A stretch of 64,000 nucleotides of DNA from Glycine soja (lineage: Eukaryota > Streptophyta > Magnoliopsida > Fabales > Fabaceae), in the NCBI RefSeq assembly GCF_004193775.1, contig NC_041011.1, positions 10,133,656-10,197,655 of the forward strand. The letters are read 5' to 3'. The position numbers and the translations under genes are program-made. Shown in pieces: positions 23,127 through 34,480 of the stretch. The notes beneath the pieces were generated by a model, which saw nothing but the letters and a program-made list of their open reading frames with translations, was not told the origin of the DNA and did no database searches. Numbering within the stretch: the stretch's first letter is position 1; each line of letters begins with the position of its first letter.

Positions 23127-25711
23127 GTGGGCAATGTATATTAACAAGGCCCAACTTGCACACATTCTGCTTGAAAGGATTAGGATACAAGGCCTTAGTG
23201 AACACATCATCTAGTTGACATCCAGAAGGAGCATGGGACAATAGAATGAGACCTTCTTGAATCTTTATATGAATTAAATGACAATCTACTTTAATATGCT
23301 TAGTTCTCTCATGAAATGAGGGATTCTTGGCAAGCTAAATTGCAGACTCACTATCAGAAAAAGTACAAAAAGGAACAAGAATAGGAAGATGAAGATCATC
23401 ACAAAGGTACTTCAGCCACTATAATTCACAAGCAAGAGAAGCAAGAGCTCTATACACAGCTTCAGTAGAACTCCTAGAAATTGTGGTTTGTTTCTTAGCT
23501 TTCCAAGAGATCAAGGATTTTCCAAGAAAAATACAATAACCAGTGATTGATTTTCTGCTAACTGGACATATCGCCCAATCTGAATCAAAGAAGACTTGGA
23601 TCTTCAAGTCATTATCAACAGAATAGAATAGGCCTAAGCCTGGAGATCCCTTCAAATGTCTCAAAATCCTTAAAGCAACTTGTAAGTGAGGAGTTCTAAG
23701 CTTGGAAACAAATTGACTGACATGTTGAACAACAAAAGCAATGTCTGGTCGAGTATTGGCTAAGTTATGGAGTCTTCCAATAAGTCTCCTGATAGAAGTG
23801 GCATCTTCTAGAAGATCTCCTTCATCAGAATTCAATCTAACAGAAGCATTAGCAGGAGAATTGGCTCTCTTGCAACTAGTAAGACCAAATTCAGAAAGGA
23901 TTTCCAAACAATACTTCCTTTGATTAAAAACCAAACTAGCCTTAGATCTTGCAACCTCAAAGCCTAAGAAAAACTTCAAATCACCCAGATATTTAATGTG
24001 AAATTGATCATGAAGCTGCTGTTTGACTGAATTGATTTTAGCTAAATTATTTCCAGTAAGTACAACCTCATCAACATAAACTAATAATGTTGTAAAAGAA
24101 GAAGCAGTTTTCTTGACAAACAAGGAATAGTCTGAAGTACACTGAACATAATTAAGTTGAAGGAGAGTAGAAGACAACTTCTGATTCCACTGCCTACTAG
24201 CTTGCTTCAATCCATACAATGATTTTTGCAATTTACATACAAGGCTAGGATAAAAAATGTGCATGCCAGGTGGAGGTTTCATGTAAACCTCATCATAGAG
24301 GTCTCCATATAGAAAGGAATTATCCACATCAAGCTACTGAAGATACCAATTGTTGGCAACAACAACTGACAAAAGAAACCGCACGATAGTTGACTTGGCA
24401 ACTGGTGAAAAGGTTTCAAAAAAATCAACCCCTTCTGTTTGTGTAAAACCTTGAGCCACTGGCCTAGCTTTGTATCTCTCCAAAGTACCATATGCCTTAT
24501 AGTTAACTTTGTAAACCCATCTACAACCCACAAAAGAGGCTTGCCTGAAGGAAGCTTAACCAAAGACCATGTTCTGTTAGCCTGAAGAGCATGTAGTTCT
24601 GTCATCATAGCCTCTCTCCAACAATCAATTTTTCTTGCCTCTTTAAAGGAATGAGGCTCAGGATGAGCAAAGATGGACAAGCAAAAAGAAGCATGATAAA
24701 CAAAACACTTAAAATAAGAAAGAAAGGATTACAAAGGATAAGGAGTTGTAAAATGAGGAGAAGAATAAGAAGAAATAGTGCCACAGTAGTAATCAGACAA
24801 ATAACCAGGAGGTTTTTTGAGTCTAGTTGAGAATCTGATAGGATCCGTAGTGATTGGAAATATGTCATTATTAGAAACAGATTTAGTAGAAGAATTGGAC
24901 AAAAGTTATAGTACTTGATTCTTATAAGATAAATGTTGATGAAAATCTTGAGTTTGAGTAGAAATATCAACATCAACAAGAGAGTCAAAATTGGAAAAAT
25001 CAGAAGAAACACCATTGAAAGTACCAGTATCAATGTTGGCAATGGTAAAAGGAAAAACTTTCTCATAAAAGATCACATTTCTTGAAACAAGAAAAGAATG
25101 AGAGTGGAGATTAAAAAAAAAGAGCTTTTTGTACCATTCTTGTAGCCAAGAAAAATGAATTTGGAAGCCCATTTATCAAATTTAGTTATGCCTGAATCCA
25201 AAGTATATGCAAAAGCCAGACAACCAAAAGTTCTGAGGTTTGAAAAATTAGGTTTAAAACCAAAAACAAGTTGAAAAGGGGATTTGTTATGATTTAAAAA
25301 GGAGGATGGCAGCCTGTTGACAATATAGACAACATGTCTAATAGCATAAGACAAAAAATGAATAGGAAGCTTAGATTGAAACAACAAAGCATGACCAACA
25401 TTTAAAAGATGCTGATGTTTTCTTTCAACAATGCCATTCTGCTGAGGAGTCTCAGGACAAGATGTCTCATGAAAGATTTCATGTGTGGCAAAAAAATATG
25501 TTAAAAAGAACTCCTTAACATTATCTGATCTTAATTTCTTCAATTTTACTGAAAATTGGTTTTGAATGAGGAGAATAAAGTTTTGAAGCACAGTTTTAAC
25601 CTCAGCTTTAGTTTTTAGTAAGTAGATCCAAGTGAATCTACTATAGTCATTGACAACTGTTAAGAAAAATCGATGGCCTTCAAAAGAGGGAATAGAATAT
25701 GTACATAGCAA
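23127..25711 (-). pseudogene. Copia pol: integrase core, reverse transcriptase, RNase H
   Basis: 25711-25073 is the integrase core: VVNDYSRFTW, LRSDNVKEF and NGIVERKHQH carry the D, D, E triad. A frameshift near 25100 leads to the linker (25172-24906 and on). 24680-24279 and 24531-24334 cover the RT N-terminus across another frameshift (YKARPVAQGFTQTEGVDF). 24327-23419 holds the RT core with GLKQASRQW and the catalytic box YVDE (24067-24078) in place of YVDD, then RNase H (FFDSDWAICPVSRKS). The frame continues past TAG codons at 23419-23421 and 23335-23337 to about 23127 with HERTKHIKVDCH. Not functional. Confidence 0.88.
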
Positions 25712-25714
25712 AAA

Positions 25715-26203
25715 ACATTGATACAGTTCCAGTTCTTTCCACAGAATCTTCAGACGAGTATAATACTCAGAAATGCTGGAATCAGCTTGCTTACAACTCT
25801 GGATTTGATCTTGATAATCAAAAGTGTGAAACTTGTCAGAATTTGAAAAATGATCCTTGAGATCTTTCTAGATTTCAAATGCCAAATCCATCCACATCAC
25901 AAATTGCTTGATCGAAGGACTCATGGAACGAGTGAGCCATGGCATCACCATGCGATTGCAACGCCTCCAAGCTTCATGCAATGGATCTGTTGGCGGAGGA
26001 CAGGGAAGTGTGCCAAAGAGAAAATGATCTTTGTTCTTGGATTCAAGTGCCACAATCATATCACGTTCTCATTGATGAAAGTTGCTTTCGGTCAACGGTG
26101 GTGAAACAAGAGCAACGACAGGATTCTCTTCGGGATGAAGAAAATAGGGATTGGCAGGGTTGACAAGGTGATCGAAAGTTGAATGCTGATTGTTAACAAC
26201 CAT
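25715..26203 (-). pseudogene. Copia gag N-terminus fused to integrase
   Basis: Starts at ATG 26203 (MVVNNQHSTFDHL). TGA (26069-26071) and TAG (25868-25870) interrupt it, both where gag proteins normally have Trp. It includes PWLTRSMSPSIKQFV and SEYYTRLKILWKELE, the typical UBN2/gag_pre block. It then runs in frame, with no gap, into the integrase at about 25715, showing that an internal deletion joined gag to integrase. Confidence 0.75.
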
Positions 26204-26302
26204 GGTTGATAAAAAAGAAGACAAGAAGGATCAAAAAAGGAAACTGAATCTCAAATAGAGAAAGGCGGAAGAATGATGAATGAAGATAGCTTCGTGTACA
26301 GG

Positions 26303-26312
26303 GATGATACCA
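26303..26312 (-). promoter_or_regulatory. Copia primer-binding site (initiator Met-tRNA type)
   Basis: In the minus direction TGGTATCA follows the LTR end (TTTCA) directly, complementary to the 3' end of initiator Met-tRNA, the standard copia primer. The match breaks after eight bases (TCCC instead of GAGC). Confidence 0.75.
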
Positions 26313-26577
26313 TGAAAGAAACTCTAACAGAAATTGGAGGGAAAAATCAATTTCTGGAATGATCTTCTTATCAATTCAACTGAATGTTTACAAGATTAGC
26401 TATATACACAAGCTAAACTATGGTTAGAACATAAGCTAACTAGAGTTAGTTGTAACTAACTATAAAACTAACCAAAAACAGAAAGTTAACAACTAAGCTA
26501 ACAGAATTAGTTGCTAACTAAGGTCCAAAACGGAAAATAAAGAATACAATTATCGTAGAACTTGTCTAATCCTAATA
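26313..26577 (-). repeat. 5' LTR of the copia element
   Basis: 265 bp. In coding direction it starts TATTAGGATTAGACAAG and ends GTTTCTTTCA next to the primer site. The first dinucleotide is TA rather than TG; the 3' LTR shares this change. Confidence 0.75.
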
Positions 26578-28169
26578 GTAAATAGGGCTCGTGTCAGGAG
26601 GACCTTCACCTAACCAAGCTTGACAACCTCATCAAATGCTTGGCATTCCAAGATTGGTGTGAGAGTATCCCTTTGAGAAGGACTATAAATTTTCTATGAT
26701 GTGAAACTTGAAATTTCTGTGAGTGACGAGGAACTGTACCAAGTTGTAGAGGTGTATGGATCCATACAGAATCAAAGATAGTTATTATCGAAGTGAAATC
26801 AGTTGACTACTAGAATGAGAGTTGAATAATGACACAAAAGTTTATTAGATTATTTTTTCACATAAGCGCACTTTGTTTTTGATTTTTCTTCTCAAGCTTT
26901 TGGCTTCAAAATTAGAATACTTATAGGAGTAAAAAATTTTCTTTTACAAGTATTTGGATAAAATAATATTTTAGAGTAAAAAGCTTCAAGTAATCTTGTG
27001 TTCTACTACTTTAAATCCTACGCTTAGAATCACAAAATCTATTAGACTTTTTTTTTTTGTTTTTTGTTTTTACTTTTCTTGCTTGGAGTAGATGTTGCTT
27101 CTAAACAATAAAACAATTTTATAGCCTTTTGATCAAATATCAAAGTTACTCTTTTCAAAAATAATTTTTAAGCACACAACAACAAAAATAAACAAGAAAC
27201 AACAGGGAAGGAAACAATCACACTAAGAAATTATACAGATTCACCTCAACCTGAGCTATATCTAGTATCTACACCTATAGGCTTTTCCCACTAAGACCCC
27301 AGTTAGGAATCACCCTGATATTCTCTAAGCATCTGAAGGCTCTACTAAAGTATTTTTTTTTCAAAAAGCCTCTCTCGACTTACATCCTCAGTAGAAATTG
27401 CTACCAAACTCACACAACACTTGTTGTGTTCACATTGAACTTCAAAAACAATAGTCTTCTGACTTCTCTTCTGCATTCTTTCCTCTAATCTTAGTTTCCA
27501 GTATTGACATTACCTTAGTGATAATTAAAAATCAAAATTGATTACCTAATTATTAAGAATAAATTCTTTTTGAAGTTGAATTATTTTATTCTAGTTTAGG
27601 TACTTCCTTTTACAAAGATTTTGTCTAATTGAATTGACCCATACTTCTATGATAACTATGTTCAATTAAACTTCATAATAACTCATAAGCGCTCCTCGTA
27701 AAACCTAACATTATTTTTTGTGATTTAGATTTTACATATAGATTCGTAAAATTCCAACAATTTGGTTCATCTTTCAGTTCTTTCCAAATTATCTAAAGGG
27801 TGTAAACATGAGACCAACAAATTTACATGAATTAGCTCGATAATAATCAAACTAAAAGGAATTCAAACATTAATAAAAGGGGGAGAAATGATCAATTTGA
27901 AATCATACTTAATGTATCATGAGCATTGCCCTATCCCAAAAACTAAAGAAACAATTCAAACATACTAAATGAGAAACCACAAAGATGAATCAAGAACATT
28001 CAAATCGGGAAAGAGGAAGAGAGACGATCCTTGTGTCATTGCTTATGCCCAAGGTTTCCCTCAGTTGGAGACTTTGTAAAACAAATTCTAAAAGGTCTAT
28101 TTAAAACCTAAACAAGTCATGGGTCAGAGCCCAATTTAAAATTTAAAAATCTGCATATAGAAACTTTGA
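26578..28169. other. Unrecognised DNA between copia element and MADS pseudogene
   Basis: No convincing ORF or repeat boundary. 26880-27180 is T-rich. 27220-27500 is GC-richer with phrases such as 'ccactaagaccccagttagg' that look like a retrotransposon leader or LTR, but I found no partner copy here. Confidence 0.35.
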
Positions 28170-28740
28170 TGCTCTCACATCAATGTGGCTATGCCCATAG
28201 AGGTGTTGGGAAGGGGTTGAAAGAGCTTCTTACGGTTTTCATTAGCATATGCCTTCAGCTCCTCCAACATTTTCCTTTACGTCTTGAGTTGGGCATCATT
28301 CATGCTTTTGATTAGCGTGACCAATCAGAAGTGTTCCTCTACAACATTCAACATACCATTAAAATCCTTTGTGTGCTTCTTCTCCATAACAATTTTGTTA
28401 GACAAGTTTTTAAGGTGCATGTGGAGCTCATGCTCATCTAAGCAGTCCTCATTCAACTCTAGATTGAGGAGGATAGGTGGGCCTTGTGTCATATAACATT
28501 GGATAATAGAATCCACACTAGGGTTGTTGAAGGAGAAAACCCGCATACCAGGTGAGAACATAATTACAACAAGATCCACACCATAAAGGGTGGTAAGCTC
28601 ACTTGCTTTCTTGAAAACCCCGGTGCGACGCTTTGAGAACGTCACTCAAAGGTTACACTTGTTGCTCATCTTCTTGATCTTTTGCGGACTTTGGTATTCT
28701 TAATGATGTTGTTCAAGTGTGGCACATTTTCTGAATCCAT
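28170..28740 (-). pseudogene. Type I (M-alpha, AGL61/62-like) MADS-box pseudogene
   Basis: Possible start at ATG 28740 (MDSENVPHLNN). A frame switch follows, then KIKKMSNKCNL, a TGA stop, and VTFSKRRTGVFKKASELTTL, the core of a MADS DNA-binding domain. GVDLVVIMFSPGMRVFSFN follows, then the coiled C-terminal part (LDEHELHMHLKNLSNKIV). After a stop at 28325 the family sequence goes on with NDAQLKT, stop, RKMLEELKAYANENRKKLF to about 28170. So there is one frameshift and at least three stops in a gene normally encoding about 200 residues. It is intronless, as type I MADS genes are. Functional relatives are transcription factors of female gametophyte and endosperm. Confidence 0.85.
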
Positions 28741-29032
28741 GGGTTATAGGCTATGCTATCTTATGTGATATGAAATATGACAAGAGGTTGGGTTCAATTT
28801 ATAGGAATACTTAGAGTGTGGTTTGGCAAACCAATTAACACGCCTCTATGAACTTGCTAACTTGTGTTTTGAAAGCTTTATATGGTATTCATTCAATTGT
28901 AGTTGTATATTAACCTTCCTTAATTATTTAACATTTGGGATAAATATATGTACATTTGCAAGTAAATGTTTTTAAGGTACTCTCCATGTACACTCTCAAT
29001 CTTATCATTTCATTGAAAAAAATTGTTTAATA
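28741..29032. other. Upstream of MADS pseudogene, nothing recognised
   Basis: AT-rich; no promoter element stands out. Confidence 0.35.
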
Positions 29033-29440
29033 TTCTCTCTGTCCCTTTTTTATAAGTCTCTCTTCATAAAATTATTTATTCCTTTTTATAAGATATTTTT
29101 TTAATTTCTAGATGCATTGTTTATTTTTTCTTAAAATACCCTTAATTAATTAACAATTTTTTAACTAGAAAATTAATAAAAACTAGGAATTAAGGAAAGT
29201 AACTTTTTCTCTCCCTTTTTAAGATTGGATAATATGAATAGCCTTAAAAATTATTCTCTCTCCAAAATTAATTAATTAGATGAGAAGAGATTAAGTGGAA
29301 AGAGAGATATTAATTTTTTTAAAAAAAAATTAAGTATAATTTTGGAAAAACAATACAAATAATTGACAACTTTAATCTAATTAACTACTTTTTTAGAGGT
29401 GTGAATTAGTTAAAAATATATTTAAAAATAATGGAGGGAG
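29033..29440. mobile_element. Stowaway-like MITE remnant
   Basis: The left end reads ctctctgtcccttttttata and the right end ggagggagt, approximate inverted repeats of the CTCCCTCCGTCCC type terminal sequence found in Stowaway (Tc1/mariner) MITEs. The arms are eroded, so the class is tentative. Its right part is included in the large inverted repeat. Confidence 0.4.
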
Positions 29441-30985
29441 TAATTAATTAAGAAGAATAGGTAATTGTTTACTATATGTCAAAAATGTTTTGGTGCACCT
29501 GACTTTATACTTACTTTGCACTATAATGTATTAAATTTAGAGTTAATATTAATTTCCAACATGTCATTGGTTCAAGTAAAACTATGCTTAGATTTTTTTT
29601 TAAAAGTCTTGGTCTTGGATTTGAGTTTTAGGAATGACAAAAACAAAGTCCGAAGGAAAACCTTACTAAAGGTTGCTAGATAAGTTTTTTTAGCAAAGAA
29701 TAGTCATTAATAAAACTAGTAGATATTTTACATTTAATACAAAAAAATCATATAGTAATAATTCAATTTATACTATATATTTTATCAAATTACTACAATA
29801 TATAATTTATTAATATAATAAAACAATATATTAATTATTATAATAATTATTTAATGTAATAATTAAATTAAATAATACATTAATTATAATGATTTTATTA
29901 ATTAATTAGTATAACAATTAAATTTATACTATATTAAAAATATTTTAACAAAATTCCAATTGAGATGTGTATTGCATTTAAATTTAATATGGGGTTATAA
30001 GATTAACTTAATGGTGAAGGAAGAATGAAAGAGAAGGAGAGGTCATGGGTTTAAAATTCCACTAACAAATTAGCAATTAATAATCTAATATTTGGCCAAT
30101 AAAAAAATAAAAAATTTAAATTTAATATTCTGTTGAAAATTAAGTATATTAAATTACTATATTAATTTACTATATGCTGGTTGATATATTTAATAGCATG
30201 TGGAATTTAATTCAATATAATTCATATAAAAATTAATATAATAATAAGTATGTACTAAAAAATAAAACTAATGTCCCTAAATAATATATTCTTTTGTTAT
30301 TATATTAATTTTTATATGAATTATATTAAATTAAATTTCACCACTAAACCAATCTTATAGCTACATATTAAATTTAAATGTAATACACGTATAAATTTAG
30401 ATTTTGTTAAACTATTTTTAATATAGTACAAATTTAATTGGTATACTTACTAATCAATAAATTCATTATAATTAATATCTTAATCAATTTAATTATTACA
30501 TTAAATAATTACTATATTATTTACTATATTAATAAACTATATATTATACTAATTTAATAAAATAGATAGTAAAAAGTGAATTAGTATATGAAAGGTTTGT
30601 GCATTAAGTACAAATTATCTACTAATTTTATTAATGATTAATCTTTTCTAAGAAACTTGTCTAACCATCTTTAGTGAAATCTCCCTATTTTATTTTTTTT
30701 ACTTCTTAAGACTCAAATTCAAGACCTAACTCTAAATTTAATATCTTATAGTGCATACTACAAAGGGAGTATAAAGTTAGGTGCACTAGAATATTTTTGG
30801 CATATAGTAAACAATTACCTATTAGATGTCTTAATTAATTAACTCATCTCTCCTTTTTTATGAGATATTTTAATTAATTCACATGTTTTTTAAGAAAAAT
30901 AATTAATTTAGTTAATAAATTAAAGCTATCAATTGTTCTTCCAAAATTATACTTTAGTAAAAAATATTCTAGACTACAATTTCTT
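29300..30985. repeat. Large fold-back inverted repeat
   Basis: The left arm (about 29300-30000) is matched in reverse complement by the right arm (about 30365-30985). Paired landmarks give one consistent symmetry sum (60286): aattttgg 29338-29345 with ccaaaatt 30941-30948, and aggtaattgtttactatatg at 29459 with its complement ending 30827. A second inner pairing joins 30204 onward with sequence ending 30338. Arms are diverged but collinear over hundreds of bases. Related sequence recurs in direct orientation in the 36-39 kb array. No ORF. Confidence 0.82.
29991..30113 (+). mobile_element. SINE-like insertion inside the fold-back
   Basis: 123 bp between perfect 15-bp direct repeats ATTTAAATTTAATAT (29976-29990 and 30114-30128). 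The head has a tRNA-like A box (ttaacttaatggt) and B box (gggtttaaaattcc) about 35 bases apart, and the tail is A-rich (aaaaaaataaaaa). This combination fits a tRNA-derived SINE. In the opposite arm, at the matching place (30340-30364), the first about 22 bases of the same head survive. Confidence 0.65.
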
Positions 30986-31109
30986 TTGGCCAATTAGTCA
31001 GTAAAAAGTTAATTCATAATTGATAAAAGTTAAAAGTATTTAATTTTTCAGACAATAATTAAAATGAGCTTTTACTACTTCTTGTTATAGTTATTGGTAA
31101 TACTTTTAT

Positions 31110-31586
31110 GGTTAAAATATAATTTTTTCCCTTTATTTTTTTAAATTTGTATTTTTAGTTTCTCTATTTTATAATTAAGATATTTTGTCTTTACTTTTAA
31201 AAAGTTATTGTTTTTAGTCCTTTATTTTTAATTTATACATTTTATTTCCATTTTAAATCTTAATCTATTTACTTTGTAAATGTTGACAAACAATTGTTTG
31301 TTTATTATACACATAAAAAATATTTTTTTAGAATTATTTAATTGCTAACAAGTTTAATTTATTTAAAGAAAATTTAAATAATACAGTCAACAAGTTTGAA
31401 ATTGACCAAGGAAACTAAGATCACAAATTTTTTAAAAATAAGAAACAAAATGTCTTAATTAAAAAAATAGAAGGATTAAAATTATAAATTTTTTATAAAT
31501 AAAGAACAAAGTATTTCAATTAAAAAATAAAAAAAATAAAAATCACAAATTTAAAAAAATAGAAAAAGAAAGACTACATTTTGACC
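31110..31586. mobile_element. Mutator-type fold-back MITE
   Basis: A 477-bp element with inverted arms of about 110 bp (left GGTTAAAATATAATTTTTTC, right complement GGTCAAAATGTAGTCTTTC). It is flanked by perfect 9-bp duplications TACTTTTAT (31101-31109 and 31587-31595). Non-coding. Confidence 0.85.
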
Positions 31587-31595
31587 TACTTTTAT

Positions 31596-32210
31596 CGAAT
31601 TAAGCTGATGCAGCAGTGAGGCAATGACTAACTATAATCTAATTCTTGGTAAATATTGTAACAACCATCTATATACTGCCACTTTTTTTTGTTGTTGACA
31701 AAATCTATATGCTACCACTAAAAGAGCCATAATCACCATAAAAAGAGAGCAAATTTAGTTGCATTTATATTACCACTGAAAGGCACTATAACCACCATCA
31801 AAAGGGATCGAATTTAGTTGCAATGAAGAAATTGAAATTTCGAAATAAAAAGTCACATTACTTATTGGTCATCAATGTATTGTGTATTAATTAAAGGATG
31901 AATGAAAATTGATAGTATTAGAGTAGTGATATTTCATACGAAAAATTATGGTACAAATTTGCATGAATCCACTTTATTGGTTACCCATAAATTAAAAAGA
32001 AAGAAAATATTGTTACCAATTTGACGGCCGGAAATCATAAATAAAACTTCGTGTAGACTTTTCGGTCAGTTTCCAGGCTCAATTTACCTAAATTTTTCTC
32101 TATGAAAAAAGGAAGGATGAATGAAAATTGACACTCTTATATTAAATACAAATAATTAATTAAGGATCACCATTGTTTATTTCCAAAATCTAAAAATAAT
32201 ATTCATTGTA

Positions 32211-32281
<71 letters not shown>

Positions 32282-32958
32282 TGAATAATGATAGCACTAG
32301 TAGTACTTCGAAATAAACTAAAATTTCAAGAAATACATAATAGAAAGAATATTGTTTTTTTCTACTAAAATGTATAAAAGAATTAATGTTTGAAATATGT
32401 CCATATTTCAATCCTTGTTAACTCAACATAAGAGTTTGCAATTCGAAAAATAGTTAAGTAAAAGATTTTTTTTGTCGCCTTTTTTATTTTTAATTGAAGC
32501 AATTAGTGCATAGTTTATTATTATAGAAGTGGATAATAAATAATAAGAAAATGAAAAATTATTCAAATCAATGACCACTTTGTTGCTATTCATAAATTGG
32601 AATGGATAAGACTAATTACTGAAAAAATATAACTAATTAGGTAGAGACCAGAACTATCTGGCTAATTTTTTTATTCAAATGTTATGTCCACAGTCCACTG
32701 ACTATCTCCATTACTTATTTATTCCAATTTCCAAGCTTCTCCCTATTAGAATTATTGTCTACATACGAACTGCCTCTCTTCCTCATTTATTCATATTCTC
32801 TTTATTACCATTGTTTTTTGCTATATAGTAAACAATTATCTACTAGATTTATTAATTTATTATTAAGCATTTTTAATTTTCAAAGAGACGATTAGATTGG
32901 GAGAGTAATTAAATAATAAGTACCTGAGAAAGATACGGTTGGAGATATATTTAGAACT
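31596..32958. other. AT-rich intergenic DNA
   Basis: Holds the (TA)n tract at 32214-32278. At 32819-32850 there is a short relative of the fold-back border (atagtaaacaattatctact). No gene is seen. Confidence 0.45.
32214..32278. repeat. (TA)n microsatellite
   Basis: About 65 bases of pure AT alternation. It generates a spurious Tyr-Ile repeat in translation. Confidence 0.95.
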
Positions 32959-33133
32959 ACTATCTACTCGACAATTACAAACCTTTCTCTTCCCATTTAT
33001 TCCTACTCTCTTAATTACAACTATTTGCCTAATAATCAGTTACAGATATTAGTAAATCCTATAGACTCTAATATTTTGTTACCACTCTCCTCTTCCTTAT
33101 ATAAACCTTCATAATAGATGGTTTAACTCAGTT
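32959..33133. repeat. LTR-like direct repeat, copy 1
   Basis: About 175 bp similar to 35089-35265; shared phrases include cccatttattcctactctc and tctaatattttgt[t/c]acc. The two copies bracket a decayed gypsy integrase in the same way LTR fragments would. Confidence 0.55.
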
Positions 33134-33339
33134 CAACGCAGTAGGTAAATTATTATAAATATTTTGATATTTATTTTTAATTCTTTCGGATAAAAATACG
33201 AATAATATTCCTTCTCTAAAAAAAGAGTTTACCTTGTCCACCAAAAATTAGGTAAGTTGTCTTGAATAGAACCTACTGATTTCTAAGAATTTTCAAACTC
33301 TAGCTAGAAAACCCTGCTATGCAATTAACACTTTGTCAA

Positions 33340-34480
33340 ACCCTATTGAACTCTCACAAATACCTAAAACAACTATTGGTTGAACCTGTAACTCATCAGC
33401 ACAAGGAGTAATGTAGGGGATGAATAGCCTTGTGGTGAGAATTGAGATAGTCTTCTTCAATAAAGACACACGGAAAAAGGTGGATTTTTTTTCTCTACTA
33501 GCATATTCAATCTATAAGTAACTTGTCCAATCCTCTTGGAACTTTGAAATGGGCTATAGAAATATAGGCTTAATTTCTCATTAGTTTTCTTGGCCAAATA
33601 TTTAAGCCTATAAGTCTACAACTTTAGAAAAATCCATCTTTTAAACAAAACTAAAGTTGACGCTTATGCTTGTTAGCTTGAGCTCGCATACGATCTTAAG
33701 CATTTAGCAAATTGGTCCTCAACTCAACTTGTATTTAATCTCACACTCATGGATTAATACATGCAAATGCAAATGCTAATTAATTCCCTAAGGAAAAATA
33801 TTAAAAAGAGAAAATATTTTATTGGGATGTCCAAAAATGTATTCTTCTATGATTTTTAAACGCGTTTCCATATGATTTTCAATAAAAAAAAATTATCTTT
33901 TAATTCCTTAATTGGTATTCTTAGGATACCAATAGTAAGATCCTTTGACCTCTTTTATTGATTGTTGCTCCTTTTAAAAGGATAGGAGTGTCCTGGGGGG
34001 TTCAACCTTGCAACACTACTATAACTTGTATTAAACCAAAATTTAGCCACTATTTAAATTGTGGCTAAATTTGAGTCAAATGCCCACTAATTAAAATAAT
34101 TTAGTCCAAAAATGGTTGAGGAAAACTTTATCCCTATCTAAAACAATTGAAGCTAGAAAACCATGCAATCTAATCACTCCCGATAAGGAAAATCTCTGCT
34201 ACATCTTTGGAAGAAAAAGGATGGCTCAAAGGTATGAAATGAAAATACTAGGTGAGTCGGTTAACTAGCACCAAAATGGTTTCTTTACTTCCCTTCCTTA
34301 GGTAGACCCACAATGAGATCCATAAAAATATTAGACCAAGTATGTGTAGGAATATGCAATGGTTTGTAATGATAAGCTAATGACAAGGTCTCATATTTTT
34401 AATGTGTTGAAAAGTGTCACATGCTGCAACAAATTTTTTAATATCCTTCCTCCATGAATTCTCTCCTAATTAATAATACA
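33340..34480 (-). pseudogene. Decayed Ty3/gypsy integrase
   Basis: Minus-strand frames, much broken, give in order KDIKKFVAACDTFQ (zinc-binding end), DISMDF-like and VYLRKGSKETILVLVNRLT (core), [18 protein letters not shown], then near 33540 SKRIGQVTYRL and near 33370 ELQVQPIVVLGIRE. This is the order of a chromovirus-type gypsy integrase from the HHCC region to the C-terminal tail. RT and gag are absent. It belongs to a different lineage from the Athila-like element at 41-53 kb. Confidence 0.75.

Larger units (their letters stand above)
22926..26577 (-). mobile_element. Ty1/copia retrotransposon with internal deletion
   Basis: About 3.65 kb in minus orientation, where an intact copia is usually near 5 kb. 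Order from the 5' end: LTR, primer site complementary to initiator Met-tRNA, gag N-terminus, then directly integrase, RT, RNase H, polypurine tract and truncated LTR. The C-terminus of gag, the protease and the integrase zinc-binding region are missing. The reading frame also has frameshifts and stops. No matching target duplication flanks it; the outer end of the 3' LTR is lost. Confidence 0.9.

Noticed and set aside
24605..25066. 153-codon Leu/Ile-rich ORF resembling a membrane protein
   Set aside because: It is an alternate frame of the copia linker between integrase and RT; the hydrophobic look comes from reading the wrong frame.
32190..32411. ORF with Tyr-Ile repeat
   Set aside because: Produced by the (TA)n microsatellite; the same holds for 60936-61136.
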